This document shows positions 15,612-25,816 of a stretch of DNA of 37,150 nt, piece by piece. The position numbers and the translations under genes were made by a program. Source of the DNA: Verrucomicrobiota bacterium (GTDB lineage Bacteria > Verrucomicrobiota > Verrucomicrobiia > Opitutales > Opitutaceae); NCBI GenBank assembly GCA_023433275.1, contig JAEZDN010000041.1, positions 1-37,150 on the forward strand. Reading direction: 5' to 3'. How positions within the stretch are numbered: the first letter of the stretch is position 1; each line of letters begins with the position of its first letter. The notes beneath the pieces were generated by a model, which made no database searches, was not told the DNA's origin, and saw nothing but the letters and a program-made list of their open reading frames with translations.

Positions 15612-16754
15612 ATGACTGCATTGCTCACACCCCATTCCTCCCCGCCTGGATTATTCGGCAAGCGCTCCCTGCGGGTGCTGGTCATCGAGGATGACACCAA
15701 CTGGCGCACCTGGGTCGAGTCGCACATGCAATCGGCCGGCCACACCGTCGAGGTGGCGCCCGATGGTGAGGCCGGCCTCGCGACGGCGATGCGTTTCCGG
15801 CCGGATCTCATCCTTTGCGACGTCGAGATGCCGCGACTGGATGGCTACGGCGTGGTGAGGGCGGTGCGCCAGCGGCCCGCGCTGTCCGCGACGCCGTTCA
15901 TCTTCCTGACTTCGCGCCAGGCGCGGACCGACCAGCGGCAGGGCATGACGCTCGGCGCCGACGATTACCTGACGAAGCCGTTCTCGCGGGAGGAATTGCT
16001 GGCGGCCGTCAATGGCGTGCTCGCGAAGCGCGCCCCGCTCGAGGAGCGACTGCAGCGCTACACGGAGGAATACCGCCGCGAGCTTTCCGCCCCGTGGGCC
16101 CATGAACTCCTCACGCCCCTCAATGGCATCCTGGGGATCGCGTCGCTGATCGAGTCCGACCCGGGGGCCGTCAGCCAGCAGGAGTTGCGCGATCTCGCGC
16201 GATCCATCCATGAGAGCGCGCGGCGCCAGCAGCTGCTCGCGCGCAAGCTGGTGAACTATTTCCAACTCGAGCGCCTGCGCGAGTGCGGCTGGAGCGATCC
16301 GTCCGCCGCGGTGGAGGCGGCCTCCGGGATCGAGGACGAGGTGCTCGGTGTCGCGGAGCGGCTGGGGCGGAGCGCCGACCTGCAAATGCAGTGCGCGCGC
16401 GCGGCCGTGCGCATCAGCCCGCAATGGTTGCGGGCTGCGGTGGATGAGCTGGCGGAGAACGCGTTCAAGTTCTCGGCGAAAGGCACGCCGGTGAAGGTGA
16501 CGGCGCGCATCGAGGACGGGCTTTACCGGCTCGAGATCATCGATGCGGGGCCGGGCATGGCCGCGGTGGAAAGGGCGAGCATCGCCCCGTTCCGCCAGTT
16601 CGGGCGGGCGCGGCAGGAGCAACAGGGTCTCGGCCTGGGCCTCGCCATCGTGCGCAACGTGGCGCGATTGCACGGTGGATCGCTCTCGCTGCAGGCCGTG
16701 GAGGAGGGCAGCGGCGGGTTGCACGCCATCCTCGAATTGCCGCTGGCGGAATGA
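15612..16754 (+). CDS. Response-regulator receiver / histidine kinase hybrid, soluble
   Basis: The ATG at 15612 is preferred over a GTG 12 codons upstream; 380 residues. A receiver domain (about 18-138) carries the acidic pair in VIEDD, phospho-acceptor Asp70 in CDVEMP, T100 in FLTS and K122 in TKPF. A dimerisation/phospho-acceptor helix follows with His164 in WAHELLTPLNG. The ATPase domain shows the N box ELAENAFKFS, G1 DAGPGM and G2 GLGLGLAI. There are no membrane segments, so the protein is cytoplasmic and takes its input through the receiver, as in kinases lying midway in a phosphorelay. The sensor kinase and output regulator are not in the window. Neighbours suggest no obvious target. 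Confidence 0.9.
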   Translation: MTALLTPHSSPPGLFGKRSLRVLVIEDDTNWRTWVESHMQSAGHTVEVAPDGEAGLATAMRFRPDLILCDVEMPRLDGYGVVRAVRQRPALSATPFIFLTSRQARTDQRQGMTLGADDYLTKPFSREELLAAVNGVLAKRAPLEERLQRYTEEYRRELSAPWAHELLTPLNGILGIASLIESDPGAVSQQELRDLARSIHESARRQQLLARKLVNYFQLERLRECGWSDPSAAVEAASGIEDEVLGVAERLGRSADLQMQCARAAVRISPQWLRAAVDELAENAFKFSAKGTPVKVTARIEDGLYRLEIIDAGPGMAAVERASIAPFRQFGRARQEQQGLGLGLAIVRNVARLHGGSLSLQAVEEGSGGLHAILELPLAE

Positions 16755-16842
16755 GCGGGATCGCGCGACGCGGGAATAAGACGCAATCGCCGCGCGCGTG
16801 ACTTGCGAATTCACCCATTTCCGGACAAGGTCCGCGCACCCC

Positions 16843-17964
16843 ATGAAAACCCCGCCTGATTCCGCCTTCGTGTCGCGTCGTCGTTTCCTCGGTAACCTGT
16901 CTGTCGCCGCCGGCGCGCTGGCGCTGGCACCGCGATCATTGCTGGCGCACAGCGCGGGAGGAAAGAAGCTCGGCGTCGCGTTGGTGGGCCTGGGCGGCTA
17001 CAGTCGCGGCCAGCTCGGACCCGCGCTCAAGCTGACGCATCACTGCCAGCTGGCGGGCGTGGTGACGGGTTCCGCCGAGAAGGGACGGAAGTGGGCGCAG
17101 GATTACGGGTTTCCGGAGAGCAGTGTTTATGATTACGCGTCGATGGACCGCCTGGCGGACAACCCCGCCATCGACATCGTGTATGTCGTCACGCCGAATT
17201 CGTTGCACGCGGAGCACGCGATCGCGGCGGCGCGCGCGGGCAAGCATGTGATCTGCGAGAAGCCGATGGCCACCAGCGTGGCGGATTGCGACGCGATCAT
17301 CGCGGCGTGCCAGAAGGCGGGCGTGCGCCTGGGGATGGGTTACCGCCTCCATTACGATCCGTTTCATGAGGAGCTGCGCCGGCTGGCGCGCACGAAGGAA
17401 TTTGGCCCCTTCATGAAGATGGACGGCGGCTTTGCCTTCACCATGGACCGCCCGCAGTGGCGGGCCGAGAAGAAGCTCGCCGGCGGCGGTCCCCTGATGG
17501 ATCTCGGAGTTTACGTCCTGCAGGAATCGCTGATGGCGGCCGGCGAAGTCCTGCCGGTCGCGCTCACCGCGCGGGAGCAGCCGAAGCAGCGCCCCGAGTT
17601 TTTCAAGGATGTGGAGGAGACGATCGAGTGGACGATGGAATTCCCCAACGGTGCGACGGCCCAGGGCTACACGAGCTACAACAGCAACCGGAATAATTTC
17701 CGCGCGGAGGCGAAGGACGGCTGGTTCGAGACGGGGCCGGCATACAGCTATCGGGGCTTGAAAGCCGCGACGAGCCGCGGGCCGGTGACGCCCACGCCGC
17801 CCGCGAGCCAGCAGGCATTGCAGATGGATGCGTTTGCGCGGCACGTCGCCTCGGGCGAGCCGAACTTGGTCCCCGGCGAAATGGGCCGGCGGGACATGGT
17901 GATGGTCGAGGCGATCTACGCGTCGGCCGCCGCCGGGGGCAAGAGACAGGTGTTGAAGTTCTGA
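16843..17964 (+). CDS. Tat-exported Gfo/Idh/MocA oxidoreductase (glucose-fructose oxidoreductase-like)
   Basis: The ATG at 16843 gives 373 residues. The N-terminus has a twin-arginine signal, SRRRFLG at 11-17 followed by a hydrophobic run ending SLLAHSAGG, so the enzyme is folded in the cytoplasm and exported with its cofactor. The Rossmann domain has VALVGLGGYSRGQL, VVTPNSLHAEHAI and the family signature HVICEKPMATS. The C-terminal domain contains GGGPLMDLGVYVLQ. This resembles periplasmic glucose-fructose oxidoreductase relatives that hold NADP tightly and convert sugars without free cofactor. The next gene starts 18 bp on, so an operon with the permease is possible, though no functional link is clear. 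Substrate unknown. Confidence 0.9.
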   Translation: MKTPPDSAFVSRRRFLGNLSVAAGALALAPRSLLAHSAGGKKLGVALVGLGGYSRGQLGPALKLTHHCQLAGVVTGSAEKGRKWAQDYGFPESSVYDYASMDRLADNPAIDIVYVVTPNSLHAEHAIAAARAGKHVICEKPMATSVADCDAIIAACQKAGVRLGMGYRLHYDPFHEELRRLARTKEFGPFMKMDGGFAFTMDRPQWRAEKKLAGGGPLMDLGVYVLQESLMAAGEVLPVALTAREQPKQRPEFFKDVEETIEWTMEFPNGATAQGYTSYNSNRNNFRAEAKDGWFETGPAYSYRGLKAATSRGPVTPTPPASQQALQMDAFARHVASGEPNLVPGEMGRRDMVMVEAIYASAAAGGKRQVLKF

Positions 17965-17982
17965 TCCCACGCGGCCACGCCT

Positions 17983-20382
17983 GTGACCAGCGAGCTCAAG
18001 TCCGTGTTGCGCTCCCTGGTCCGCGTGCCGGGATATTCGCTGACGGTGGTGGGCACGCTGGCGCTGGGCATCGGTGCCGCGGCCGCGTTCTACAGCCTGG
18101 TGGCGGGGAGTTTGTTTCCGCCGATGCCATTCACCCGGCCGGAGGAGCTGGTGCGCATCGAAACGTTCAACCGGGAGCAAAGCCAGGGCCAGGCGGTGTT
18201 TCTGCTTCGCTTTGCCGCCTATTGGCAGGAGCGGTCGTCGTTCAGCGGGATCGCGGGATCGACCCACGATTCGCTGAATGTGTGGCTGAACGAGGAGCCG
18301 GAGGGCGTGAACGCCGCACGGGTAACGGCGAATTACTTCACGGTCCTCGGCGCGGCGCCCGCGCTCGGGCGCACGTTCCTGCCGGACGAGGGCCAGGCGG
18401 GTTCCGATCAGGTGGTGGTCCTGAGCGACTGGTTCTGGCGGAACCGGATGGGCGGGGACCCGACCGTGCTGGATCGTGAACTGATGGTCAACGGCCGGCC
18501 TCATCGCATCGTGGGGGTGCTGGACCGCGATTTTCGCGCACCGCTGTCGTTGCCCAATGGCCGGATCTACGTGCCCCTCGTGGTGCCGGTTGAGGTATCC
18601 AACCAACAGGCATTCAACCCGGTTTTCACGGTCGGCCGGTTGCGCCCGGGTTTCACCGCGGAGCAGGGCCAGGCGGAATTGCGCACGCTCCTCCCGGAGA
18701 AGGATGGGCCCTTTGCCGCGTTCATGGAGAAATTTGACGCCGTGGTCGCCCCGGTCGATACCCCGCCCCAGTGGCCGGGATACATTCGCTACCGGATGAT
18801 GCTCTGGACCGGGGTGGGTGCGGTCGTGTTTCTCTATGCGATCGCCTGCGTGAATGCCGGCAACCTGATGCTGGTGCGCGCCCTGGGCCGGCGGCGGGAG
18901 ACCGGGATCCGGCTCGCCCTGGGCGGTGGTCGATGGGATGTCGCCCGCCCCCTGTTGTGGGAAGGATTGTTGCTCGCCACGGCCGCGATCCTGCTGGGGA
19001 TCGTGGTGGCCAAGTGGCTGATGCCCGCCCTCGTCGCCCTTGCTCCGGGCGCGGACGAGATGTTGACGCGAAACCTGAAGCTCAGCTGGGAGGCTTTGGG
19101 CGTCCTGGCGTTGGTGGGGTTTCTCAGCGGGATACTGATCGCGGCCGGACCGGCGTGGCGGGCCGCGCACCTCAACGTGAATGACGCGGTGAAGGAGGGA
19201 GGCGCCGCGCTGGGTGAGAGCCCGCGGTTGCGGCTGGTGCGCGGCGGGCTGGTGGTGCTCGAAGCCGCGCTCGCGGTGGTCCTGCTCACCGGAGCGGGGC
19301 TCATGGTGCGCACGTTCACCCGACTGCAACAGGTGAATCCCGGGTTTACTCCCGATCTCCGCTTTAGCGTGCAACTCCAGATATCGAGGGAGGAAAACCT
19401 GTCGGCCGCCGTGCGGACCGAGCGTTACAAGCAGATCGCCGAGCGATTGGAGCGGGTGCCGGGCGTGGTGTCAGCCAGCCTGGCGTCGACCATCGTTCCC
19501 AACTACTACTACGGCCAGAAGCTGAAGATCGCGGGCCGGTCCGACGACGCGGAGATCGAAGCACAAGCCATTCCTGGTGCGCCGGATTTCCTGGAAGCCA
19601 TGGGTGTGCCGGTGCGCGCCGGACGTTCGCTGGCCACGGTCCGCCAGGGCGATGCGCCCGCCGTGGTGATCAACGAGACCATGGCCCGGACTTATTTCGA
19701 AGGCCGGAACCCCGTCGGCGAGCAACTGCAGTTGGACGCCAAAACGCGATGGGAGATCATCGGCGTGGTGGGGGACATGCGGTCGGCGCGCGAAGGAGCG
19801 AGGCCGCGGTACTATTTTCCCTACTGGCAGCCGCGCGGCCACGTGAACGGCGTGTTGTTGCGCACCTCGGGCGAGCCGGGCCCGAAGTTCATCAACGAAA
19901 TCCGGAGCGCGGTCTATGAGGTGGATCCGAAGTTTGCCGTGATGGGCGTGACCGCGCTCGACCGGCAGTTGAAGCAGGAGGTGCAGATGGAGCGGAACAT
20001 GCTGGTGATCCTCGAGGTGTTGTCGGGGCTCGCGCTGTTGTTGGCGGCGGTCGGGCTCTTCACGATGATGGCGTTCACGGTGGCGCAGCGCCGCGCGGAA
20101 TTCGGCATCCGGTGTGCGCTGGGCGCCACGCCCGACATGATCCATCGACTGGTGTTGAAGCGAGGCCTCGCGCTCGCGGCGGCTGGCGTGGCGATCGGCC
20201 TCGGGCTCGCGTTGGTTCTCTCGCGGTTGCTGGCGGCGATGCTCTATGAGACCAAGGCGGCTGATCCGCTGACCTACGCGATCGTGGGCGTCGGGATGCT
20301 GCTCGTCGCGGTGCCGGCCTGTTGGTTGCCGGCGCGACGCTCGAGCCGCGTCGACCTCGTGAATTTGTTGCGGACGTCCTAG
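17983..20382 (+). CDS. ADOP-type ABC transporter permease (duplicated MacB/FtsX)
   Basis: The GTG start gives 799 residues. The order is one N-terminal transmembrane helix (SLTVVGTLALGIGAAAAF), a MacB periplasmic domain, three helices with an FtsX core (RRRETGIRLALGGGRWDVARPLL), a further helix (VLEAALAVVLLTGAGLMVRTF), a second periplasmic domain and a final three-helix FtsX core (AQRRAEFGIRCALGATPDMI). The duplicated plan is that of the acidobacterial-type duplicated orphan permeases (ADOP). As the name implies, no ATP-binding subunit is next to it. Members probably work as mechanotransmission or export permeases like MacB, but individual roles are unknown. Confidence 0.92.
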   Translation: MTSELKSVLRSLVRVPGYSLTVVGTLALGIGAAAAFYSLVAGSLFPPMPFTRPEELVRIETFNREQSQGQAVFLLRFAAYWQERSSFSGIAGSTHDSLNVWLNEEPEGVNAARVTANYFTVLGAAPALGRTFLPDEGQAGSDQVVVLSDWFWRNRMGGDPTVLDRELMVNGRPHRIVGVLDRDFRAPLSLPNGRIYVPLVVPVEVSNQQAFNPVFTVGRLRPGFTAEQGQAELRTLLPEKDGPFAAFMEKFDAVVAPVDTPPQWPGYIRYRMMLWTGVGAVVFLYAIACVNAGNLMLVRALGRRRETGIRLALGGGRWDVARPLLWEGLLLATAAILLGIVVAKWLMPALVALAPGADEMLTRNLKLSWEALGVLALVGFLSGILIAAGPAWRAAHLNVNDAVKEGGAALGESPRLRLVRGGLVVLEAALAVVLLTGAGLMVRTFTRLQQVNPGFTPDLRFSVQLQISREENLSAAVRTERYKQIAERLERVPGVVSASLASTIVPNYYYGQKLKIAGRSDDAEIEAQAIPGAPDFLEAMGVPVRAGRSLATVRQGDAPAVVINETMARTYFEGRNPVGEQLQLDAKTRWEIIGVVGDMRSAREGARPRYYFPYWQPRGHVNGVLLRTSGEPGPKFINEIRSAVYEVDPKFAVMGVTALDRQLKQEVQMERNMLVILEVLSGLALLLAAVGLFTMMAFTVAQRRAEFGIRCALGATPDMIHRLVLKRGLALAAAGVAIGLGLALVLSRLLAAMLYETKAADPLTYAIVGVGMLLVAVPACWLPARRSSRVDLVNLLRTS

Positions 20383-20638
20383 GGCAGATTGAGTCGACGC
20401 AAGAGCGTGCAGGTGAGTCCTAGCCGGGTCGGCGCTTGCGGAGCCCTTGCAGGTGATACTGCTCACCGCCAGGACGCCAAAGCCATGGCGTGAGTGGTGA
20501 AGGGTGGCTGTTGAGCGTGATCGCGCAGGCTAATACCCGTTCGGGGCACAAGGGATGCGGAGCCGTTCTGGTGGGATGGGAGTAGGATGGGCCTGGGTCG
20601 GACGGGCCGGATCAGGCGCATCCTTCCGTTTTACACCG

Positions 20639-21379
20639 ATGAAAACCCAATCCCGTCGCTTCCCTCGCCAGTATCTCATGTTTGCCTTGGGGCTCGCCAC
20701 CATCGCCGGTGCCCGGGCGCAAAATATCTTCACGCTCCACACACCCGCGGCCGGCGATGCGGGATACTCCTGGAATTCGCGTTATGCGGGTGACGCTTAT
20801 GAGGGGGTGAATGCGCTCACCTTGGAATGTTCGACCAGTTTCTATTCCGGCTCGCCCTCGGACACGCAATATGCCGTCGGCATCTTCATGATTCCGATCA
20901 GCCCGTTGGTCAGCGGGACGCTCTTCAATGCCACCCTGCACGTCGCCTCGGGCGGCTTCAGTGACTGGTGTTATACCTATCCGGCCACCGCGAGCATCGG
21001 CTGGTTGGACACCGGGAACATGGTCCTGACCGGGGATGTGGTGGCGGATGGCCTGGGCCCCGCGGCCAAGGCGCGTCCGGGCGGGATGACGATCTACAAT
21101 TCCGGCGACACGGCCACCTACAGCGGCGCGCCTGGTCCGCTGAGCTTCGACGTGACGGCGTACGTGCAGGCGGATCTCATCGCGGGCCGCAGCTACAGCA
21201 CCTTTGTCCTGTCGGCCTCGCGGGACACCGCGGGCAGCTTGCATGCGGCGGAAAGCGGGATGGGACCCTACCTCGTGGCCAGCTCGTCCGCGATCCCGGA
21301 ACCGTCGGCCTATGCGCTCCTGGCCGGGTTGGGGGCGATCGGGCTGTCTCTGGTCTTTCGACGAAAGCTGGCCGGCTGA
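20639..21379 (+). CDS. PEP-CTERM sorting-domain exported protein
   Basis: The ATG at 20639 gives 246 residues, beginning with a signal peptide MKTQSRRFPRQYLMFALGLA and an AxA-like cleavage site at GARAQ. The body (about 29-210) is a secreted beta-rich domain with DVTAYVQADLIAGRSYSTF, reminiscent of DNRLRE-type exoproteins. The C-terminus is a PEP-CTERM anchor: IPEPSAYALLAG with Pro220-Glu221-Pro222, a hydrophobic helix and the basic end FRRKLAG. PEP-CTERM proteins are processed by exosortase (EpsH/XrtA family) and are linked to exopolysaccharide or biofilm. No exosortase gene is visible here. It is monocistronic between the permease and asnS. Confidence 0.9.
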   Translation: MKTQSRRFPRQYLMFALGLATIAGARAQNIFTLHTPAAGDAGYSWNSRYAGDAYEGVNALTLECSTSFYSGSPSDTQYAVGIFMIPISPLVSGTLFNATLHVASGGFSDWCYTYPATASIGWLDTGNMVLTGDVVADGLGPAAKARPGGMTIYNSGDTATYSGAPGPLSFDVTAYVQADLIAGRSYSTFVLSASRDTAGSLHAAESGMGPYLVASSSAIPEPSAYALLAGLGAIGLSLVFRRKLAG

Positions 21380-21455
21380 GGTTTGGGCCCCGCGCAGCCG
21401 GAACGATGCAGTCAGGATGCGACTTCCGCAGTGTGCTCGGTCGAACGGTTCGGTT

Positions 21456-21526
21456 GTAGGGCGTGGCCTCGTCCTCGCCCTCGGTTCCCGCAGCGAGAAA
21501 AAGGCGCGGTCAAGCCGCGCCCCTGC
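21456..21526. repeat. Degenerate REPIN copy downstream of asnS
   Basis: GTAG (21456-21459), an eroded first hairpin (GGGCGTGG then TCCTCGCCC), the spacer CCCGCAGCGAGAAAA and a second hairpin (GGCGCGG, TCAAG, CCGCGCC) repeat the elements at 243 and 537. The closing foot has drifted to CTGC. It lies about 20 bp past the asnS stop, between two convergent genes. Confidence 0.75.
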
Positions 21527-21547
21527 AACCCACTGCATGATTCCCGC

Positions 21548-22945
<1,398 letters not shown>

Positions 22946-23059
22946 GGCTTCGGTTGGACCCCTGATTACAGCGCCGGGAGCCGGGGCAGAAGCTTTTTCA
23001 GGAAGCGTGGGTTGTCATTTGCCAACCGTGCGGAAGTGACAAACCTACGGGGCTACCCC

Positions 23060-23887
23060 ATGACCCGCCGACTTAGCTGGTTGATTCCCGTGCTTGCCCT
23101 CGCCGCCTCGCTCCCTGCCGCCGATTCCGCGAAAATCGGCTCAACCATTTTCCCGTGGGAGAGCCTCGAGGTGAAGCCCACGGGCGTCGGCGAGCGAAGG
23201 GATGTTGCGCGCAACCCGACGGCCACGTTGCGGGAATTCGAGTGCCATATCAGCACGCTCAATCCGAACCTCGCCTCGCACCCGCCCCACACGCATCCGC
23301 AGGAGGAGCTGATCATCCTGCGTGACGGGGAGCTGGACGTGCACATCAACGGCACCAACACGCGGGTGGGCCCGGGCGCGGTGTTCTTCTTCGCCGCCAA
23401 CGACCCGCATGCCGTGCAGAATCGCGGGGACAAACCGGCCACCTATTTCGTGTTCAACTTTTCCACCGCCGCGACGGCCACCTTGCGCGGCAAGGCGCCG
23501 CTGGCCGCCGACCCTGCACGACAAGGCTCGGCGATTTTCCATTGGGACCAGCTTGCAGTCACGCCGACGAAAGTCGGGGAGCGCCGTGCGATGACCAGTT
23601 TGCCCACCGCGACGATGGCCGGATTCTCCTGCCACGCCACGACCATCAACCCCGGCGAGGCGCCCCATGCCCCGCACCGTCATCCCGATGAGGAAATCGT
23701 GCTGGTGAAGGAAGGTCGATTGGATGTGACCATCAACGGCGTGACGACCCGCGTCGGGCCGGGATCGATTTTCTTCGTGTCGTCCGGCGACGAGCACGGC
23801 TGGAAAAACGCGGGCGATGTGCCGGCGACCTATTATGTGCTGCGCGTGATCACGGAATCCACGCCGCCGGCGCTGGCGCGAAACTGA
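23060..23887 (+). CDS. Exported double-cupin protein
   Basis: The ATG at 23060 gives 275 residues, starting with a signal peptide (MTRRLSWLIPVLALAASLPAA). Two cupin barrels follow in tandem. The first (about 60-145) has HPPHTHPQEELIILRDGE and GPGAVFFFAANDPHAV; the second (about 180-265) has APHRHPDEEIVLVKEG and GPGSIFFVSSGDEHGW. Both keep the His/His/Glu/His metal ligands and so could each bind a divalent metal. Their similarity, including a shared lead-in (IFPWESLEVKPT / IFHWDQLAVTPT), shows an internal duplication. The protein is periplasmic or secreted. Enzyme activity or sugar binding cannot be assigned. It lies 62 bp before the DUF1080 gene. Confidence 0.9.
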   Translation: MTRRLSWLIPVLALAASLPAADSAKIGSTIFPWESLEVKPTGVGERRDVARNPTATLREFECHISTLNPNLASHPPHTHPQEELIILRDGELDVHINGTNTRVGPGAVFFFAANDPHAVQNRGDKPATYFVFNFSTAATATLRGKAPLAADPARQGSAIFHWDQLAVTPTKVGERRAMTSLPTATMAGFSCHATTINPGEAPHAPHRHPDEEIVLVKEGRLDVTINGVTTRVGPGSIFFVSSGDEHGWKNAGDVPATYYVLRVITESTPPALARN

Positions 23888-23949
23888 TCCGCGAGCGGTT
23901 GACCGCGCTCCGTGCGGCCCGGCCGCTGGGCCTGAAATTTTTCCAACTT

Positions 23950-24723
23950 ATGAAAACCATGCTTCTGTCCGTTGCCGTCTTGATCGCCACCAGTGAGGCG
24001 GTGTCCGCCTCCGCGACCATTGGGGTGGGGGCGCGTCCCATCCCCGGCGCCGAGATCATCCTGGATGGTTCCCGGGAGATGCTCCACGCGAAATGGACCT
24101 ATTGGGAAGGACCGCGTTATGGCTCGTCGTTGCCCATCAAGTGGCCGGTCGTGGCCGATCCTGTGGACGGTGGTACGGCGGTGCAGACGTCGGATCCCGC
24201 CGCGGCGGGTGGCAAGTACGGGGCGGCGGACATCATCACGAAGCAGGTGTACCAGGATTTTCGGTTGCACGTGGAATTTCTGGTCGCCTCTCCGGGCGGC
24301 AACAGCGGCGTGTACCTGCAGAACCGGTATGAGATCCAAATATGCGACGGCGACCGCACCAAGCACGGCATGGGAGCGGTGATCAACGAAACCGAATCGC
24401 CTTACCAGCACTATGCGGGCCTGGGAAAATGGAATGCCTACGACATTGTGTTTCGGGCCGCGCGGTTCGAGCACGGGCGTCGGGTGGAGCCGGCCCGGGT
24501 GACCATGTATTTCAACGGGGTTAAGGTGCACGATAACCAGCCGATCAACCAGGTTTGGGGCGGCCCCAATTCAGGATTGGACGGTGGTAATGACGGCGGC
24601 AAAGGCATCACGGACGTGCCCGGCCCTCTGAAGCTCCAGGCTGAGGGCCATGACGTGCGTTACCGCAATATCTGGATCAAACCGCTCGACCTCGCAGTGG
24701 CAGAGACGAATTTCACTGAATAG
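23950..24723 (+). CDS. DUF1080 (3-keto-disaccharide hydrolase-type) secreted protein
   Basis: The ATG at 23950 (257 residues) gives a signal peptide MKTMLLSVAVLIATSEAVSA; a TTG further up is unlikely. The domain is a concanavalin-like jelly roll of DUF1080, with QDFRLHVEFLVAS, GGNSGVYLQNRYEIQI, WNAYDIVFRAARF, VTMYFNGVKVHDN, and the C-terminal GPLKLQAEGHDVRYRNIWIKPL. DUF1080 proteins are abundant in Verrucomicrobia and Planctomycetes; some hydrolyse 3-keto-glycosides made by Gfo/Idh/MocA oxidoreductases. A Tat-exported Gfo/Idh/MocA enzyme is encoded about 6 kb away, but not in the same operon. Its stop is 12 bp from the stop of the convergent gene. Confidence 0.88.
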   Translation: MKTMLLSVAVLIATSEAVSASATIGVGARPIPGAEIILDGSREMLHAKWTYWEGPRYGSSLPIKWPVVADPVDGGTAVQTSDPAAAGGKYGAADIITKQVYQDFRLHVEFLVASPGGNSGVYLQNRYEIQICDGDRTKHGMGAVINETESPYQHYAGLGKWNAYDIVFRAARFEHGRRVEPARVTMYFNGVKVHDNQPINQVWGGPNSGLDGGNDGGKGITDVPGPLKLQAEGHDVRYRNIWIKPLDLAVAETNFTE

Positions 24724-24735
24724 AGCCGCCCGGCG

Positions 24736-25308
24736 CTAGCGGCCTTCCAAATCGGTGGTGGCGGCTGGATTGGTTTCCTGAGGCGCGGCGGTGGCGAGCT
24801 GTTGCGCGTTGGCGATTTCCTGCGTGTCGGGGACGACGATGATCTCCTTCACCACATAGGCCACGGTATCGCGGTGAAACCAGCCGTCCGAATAACGGCT
24901 GCTGACGCCGCTGAGGTAGAGGTACTGGCCGTTGCGACTGATGTCCGCGATGTAGTGGAGCACGGCGGGGACGTCGCCGCGGTTGAACTCCACCATTTGA
25001 CCGCGGCGGAGTGGGGTGTCGGGCCGGCAGGGTTCCATGGCCATGACCTCGCGGCCGCCTTGCAGGACCGGGTGCATGGACCCGGTGTCGCGATAGCCGC
25101 GGATGACGTGGGATTGCAGGCGCCAGTTGGCAAAACGAGCGGCGGCCTCCGCGTGAGTGGGCGCGTGGAAGTAAGGCGTGCTTACCTCCGGCCATCCGAA
25201 GCCCGGTTTGTAGCCGGCGTGCGACGTCGGGGTGAAGCACGCGAGGGCGAGGAACGAAACGAGGGTGGAGAGAGCAATTCTGGAATGGGAAAGGGCAGAC
25301 GTATCCAT
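24736..25308 (-). CDS. Exported protein with a possible S26B (signal peptidase-like) Ser/His/Asp fold
   Basis: The ATG at 25308 gives 190 residues with a signal peptide cleaved after SHA (residue 31); the ATG ten codons earlier adds a basic leader. In the body, TGSMHPVL (Ser77) resembles the nucleophile box of S26 peptidases, GQMVEFNRGDVPAVLHYIAD (His118) resembles the strand with the S26B histidine, and SGVSSRYSDGW (Asp141) resembles the last acidic box. No catalytic Lys of the bacterial LepB type is seen at the LHYIAD position. Being wholly secreted, with no mature membrane anchor, would be odd for a signal peptidase. It may be an inactive or repurposed relative. The C-terminal tail (about 160-190) is Ala/Gln/Thr-rich and disordered. 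Confidence 0.65.
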   Translation of the reverse strand: MDTSALSHSRIALSTLVSFLALACFTPTSHAGYKPGFGWPEVSTPYFHAPTHAEAAARFANWRLQSHVIRGYRDTGSMHPVLQGGREVMAMEPCRPDTPLRRGQMVEFNRGDVPAVLHYIADISRNGQYLYLSGVSSRYSDGWFHRDTVAYVVKEIIVVPDTQEIANAQQLATAAPQETNPAATTDLEGR

Positions 25309-25625
25309 GCTGCCGAGAATACGCCGTCCACGCGGCACGCGGTATAAGGCGGGCCGCCACGCAATGCATCGGGAAATGCGCCGTTCGGGTCAGGGATTAA
25401 AACCCCACCACGCCGCGGCCGGGCATCCCACGGCGCCGCGGGCTTTCCCCTACCGCCGGTCGGCCGCGCGCGCGGCGCCGCCTTGTTCCCCCGAAGAGGG
25501 GCATGTTGCCAAAGGTCGTTGCTCCCCGCCCAGCCGATGCGATGCGATGCTCGCGCGCCATGCGGCCGCCGACGTCACGAGGGGGCGCGGTCGTCGCAAC
25601 CCGCGCGGAGGCGAAGCCAGAGATT
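25309..25625. other. Non-coding stretch between tRNA-Leu and the S26-like gene
   Basis: These 317 bases lie downstream of the tRNA and upstream of the S26-like gene, both on the minus strand. They include a GC run (CCGCGCGCGCGG near 25463) and, on the minus strand, a small hairpin CCCCTCTTCGGGGG near 25491 whose UUCG-like loop could end tRNA transcription, though no T-run follows. No credible small gene was found. Confidence 0.4.
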
Positions 25626-25708
25626 GCCCGGGGTGGGACTCGAACCCACACTCCTTTTCAGGCCACGGATTTTAAGTCCGATGCGTATACCGATTCCGCC
25701 ACCCGGGC
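25626..25708 (-). tRNA. tRNA-Leu, anticodon UAA
   Basis: Read on the minus strand, the 83-nt gene has acceptor arms GCCCGGG / CCCGGGC, a D arm GCGGAATCGGTATACGC, the anticodon loop CTTAAAA (anticodon UAA) on a stem with one U-U pair at its base, a long class II variable arm with stem CCT/AGG, and a T arm GTGGG-TTCGAGT-CCCAC. CCA is not encoded. The class II arm and anticodon identify leucine. Confidence 0.95.
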
Positions 25709-25816
25709 GAGGTTTGGGATTGCCGAGCAGGAATTGCGGAATGAAGTGGGGCCCGTGGCAAGAGCGTTCCCCATCCCGTCCTCGCGAACCCGCCCGGGTT
25801 TGGACCGCCCGCGCGC

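Noticed and set aside
16936..19374. An 812-codon open frame on the minus strand opposite the Gfo/Idh/MocA and permease genes.
   Set aside because: It crosses the boundary of two well-supported genes, and its His/Arg/Gln-rich product is a codon-position shadow.
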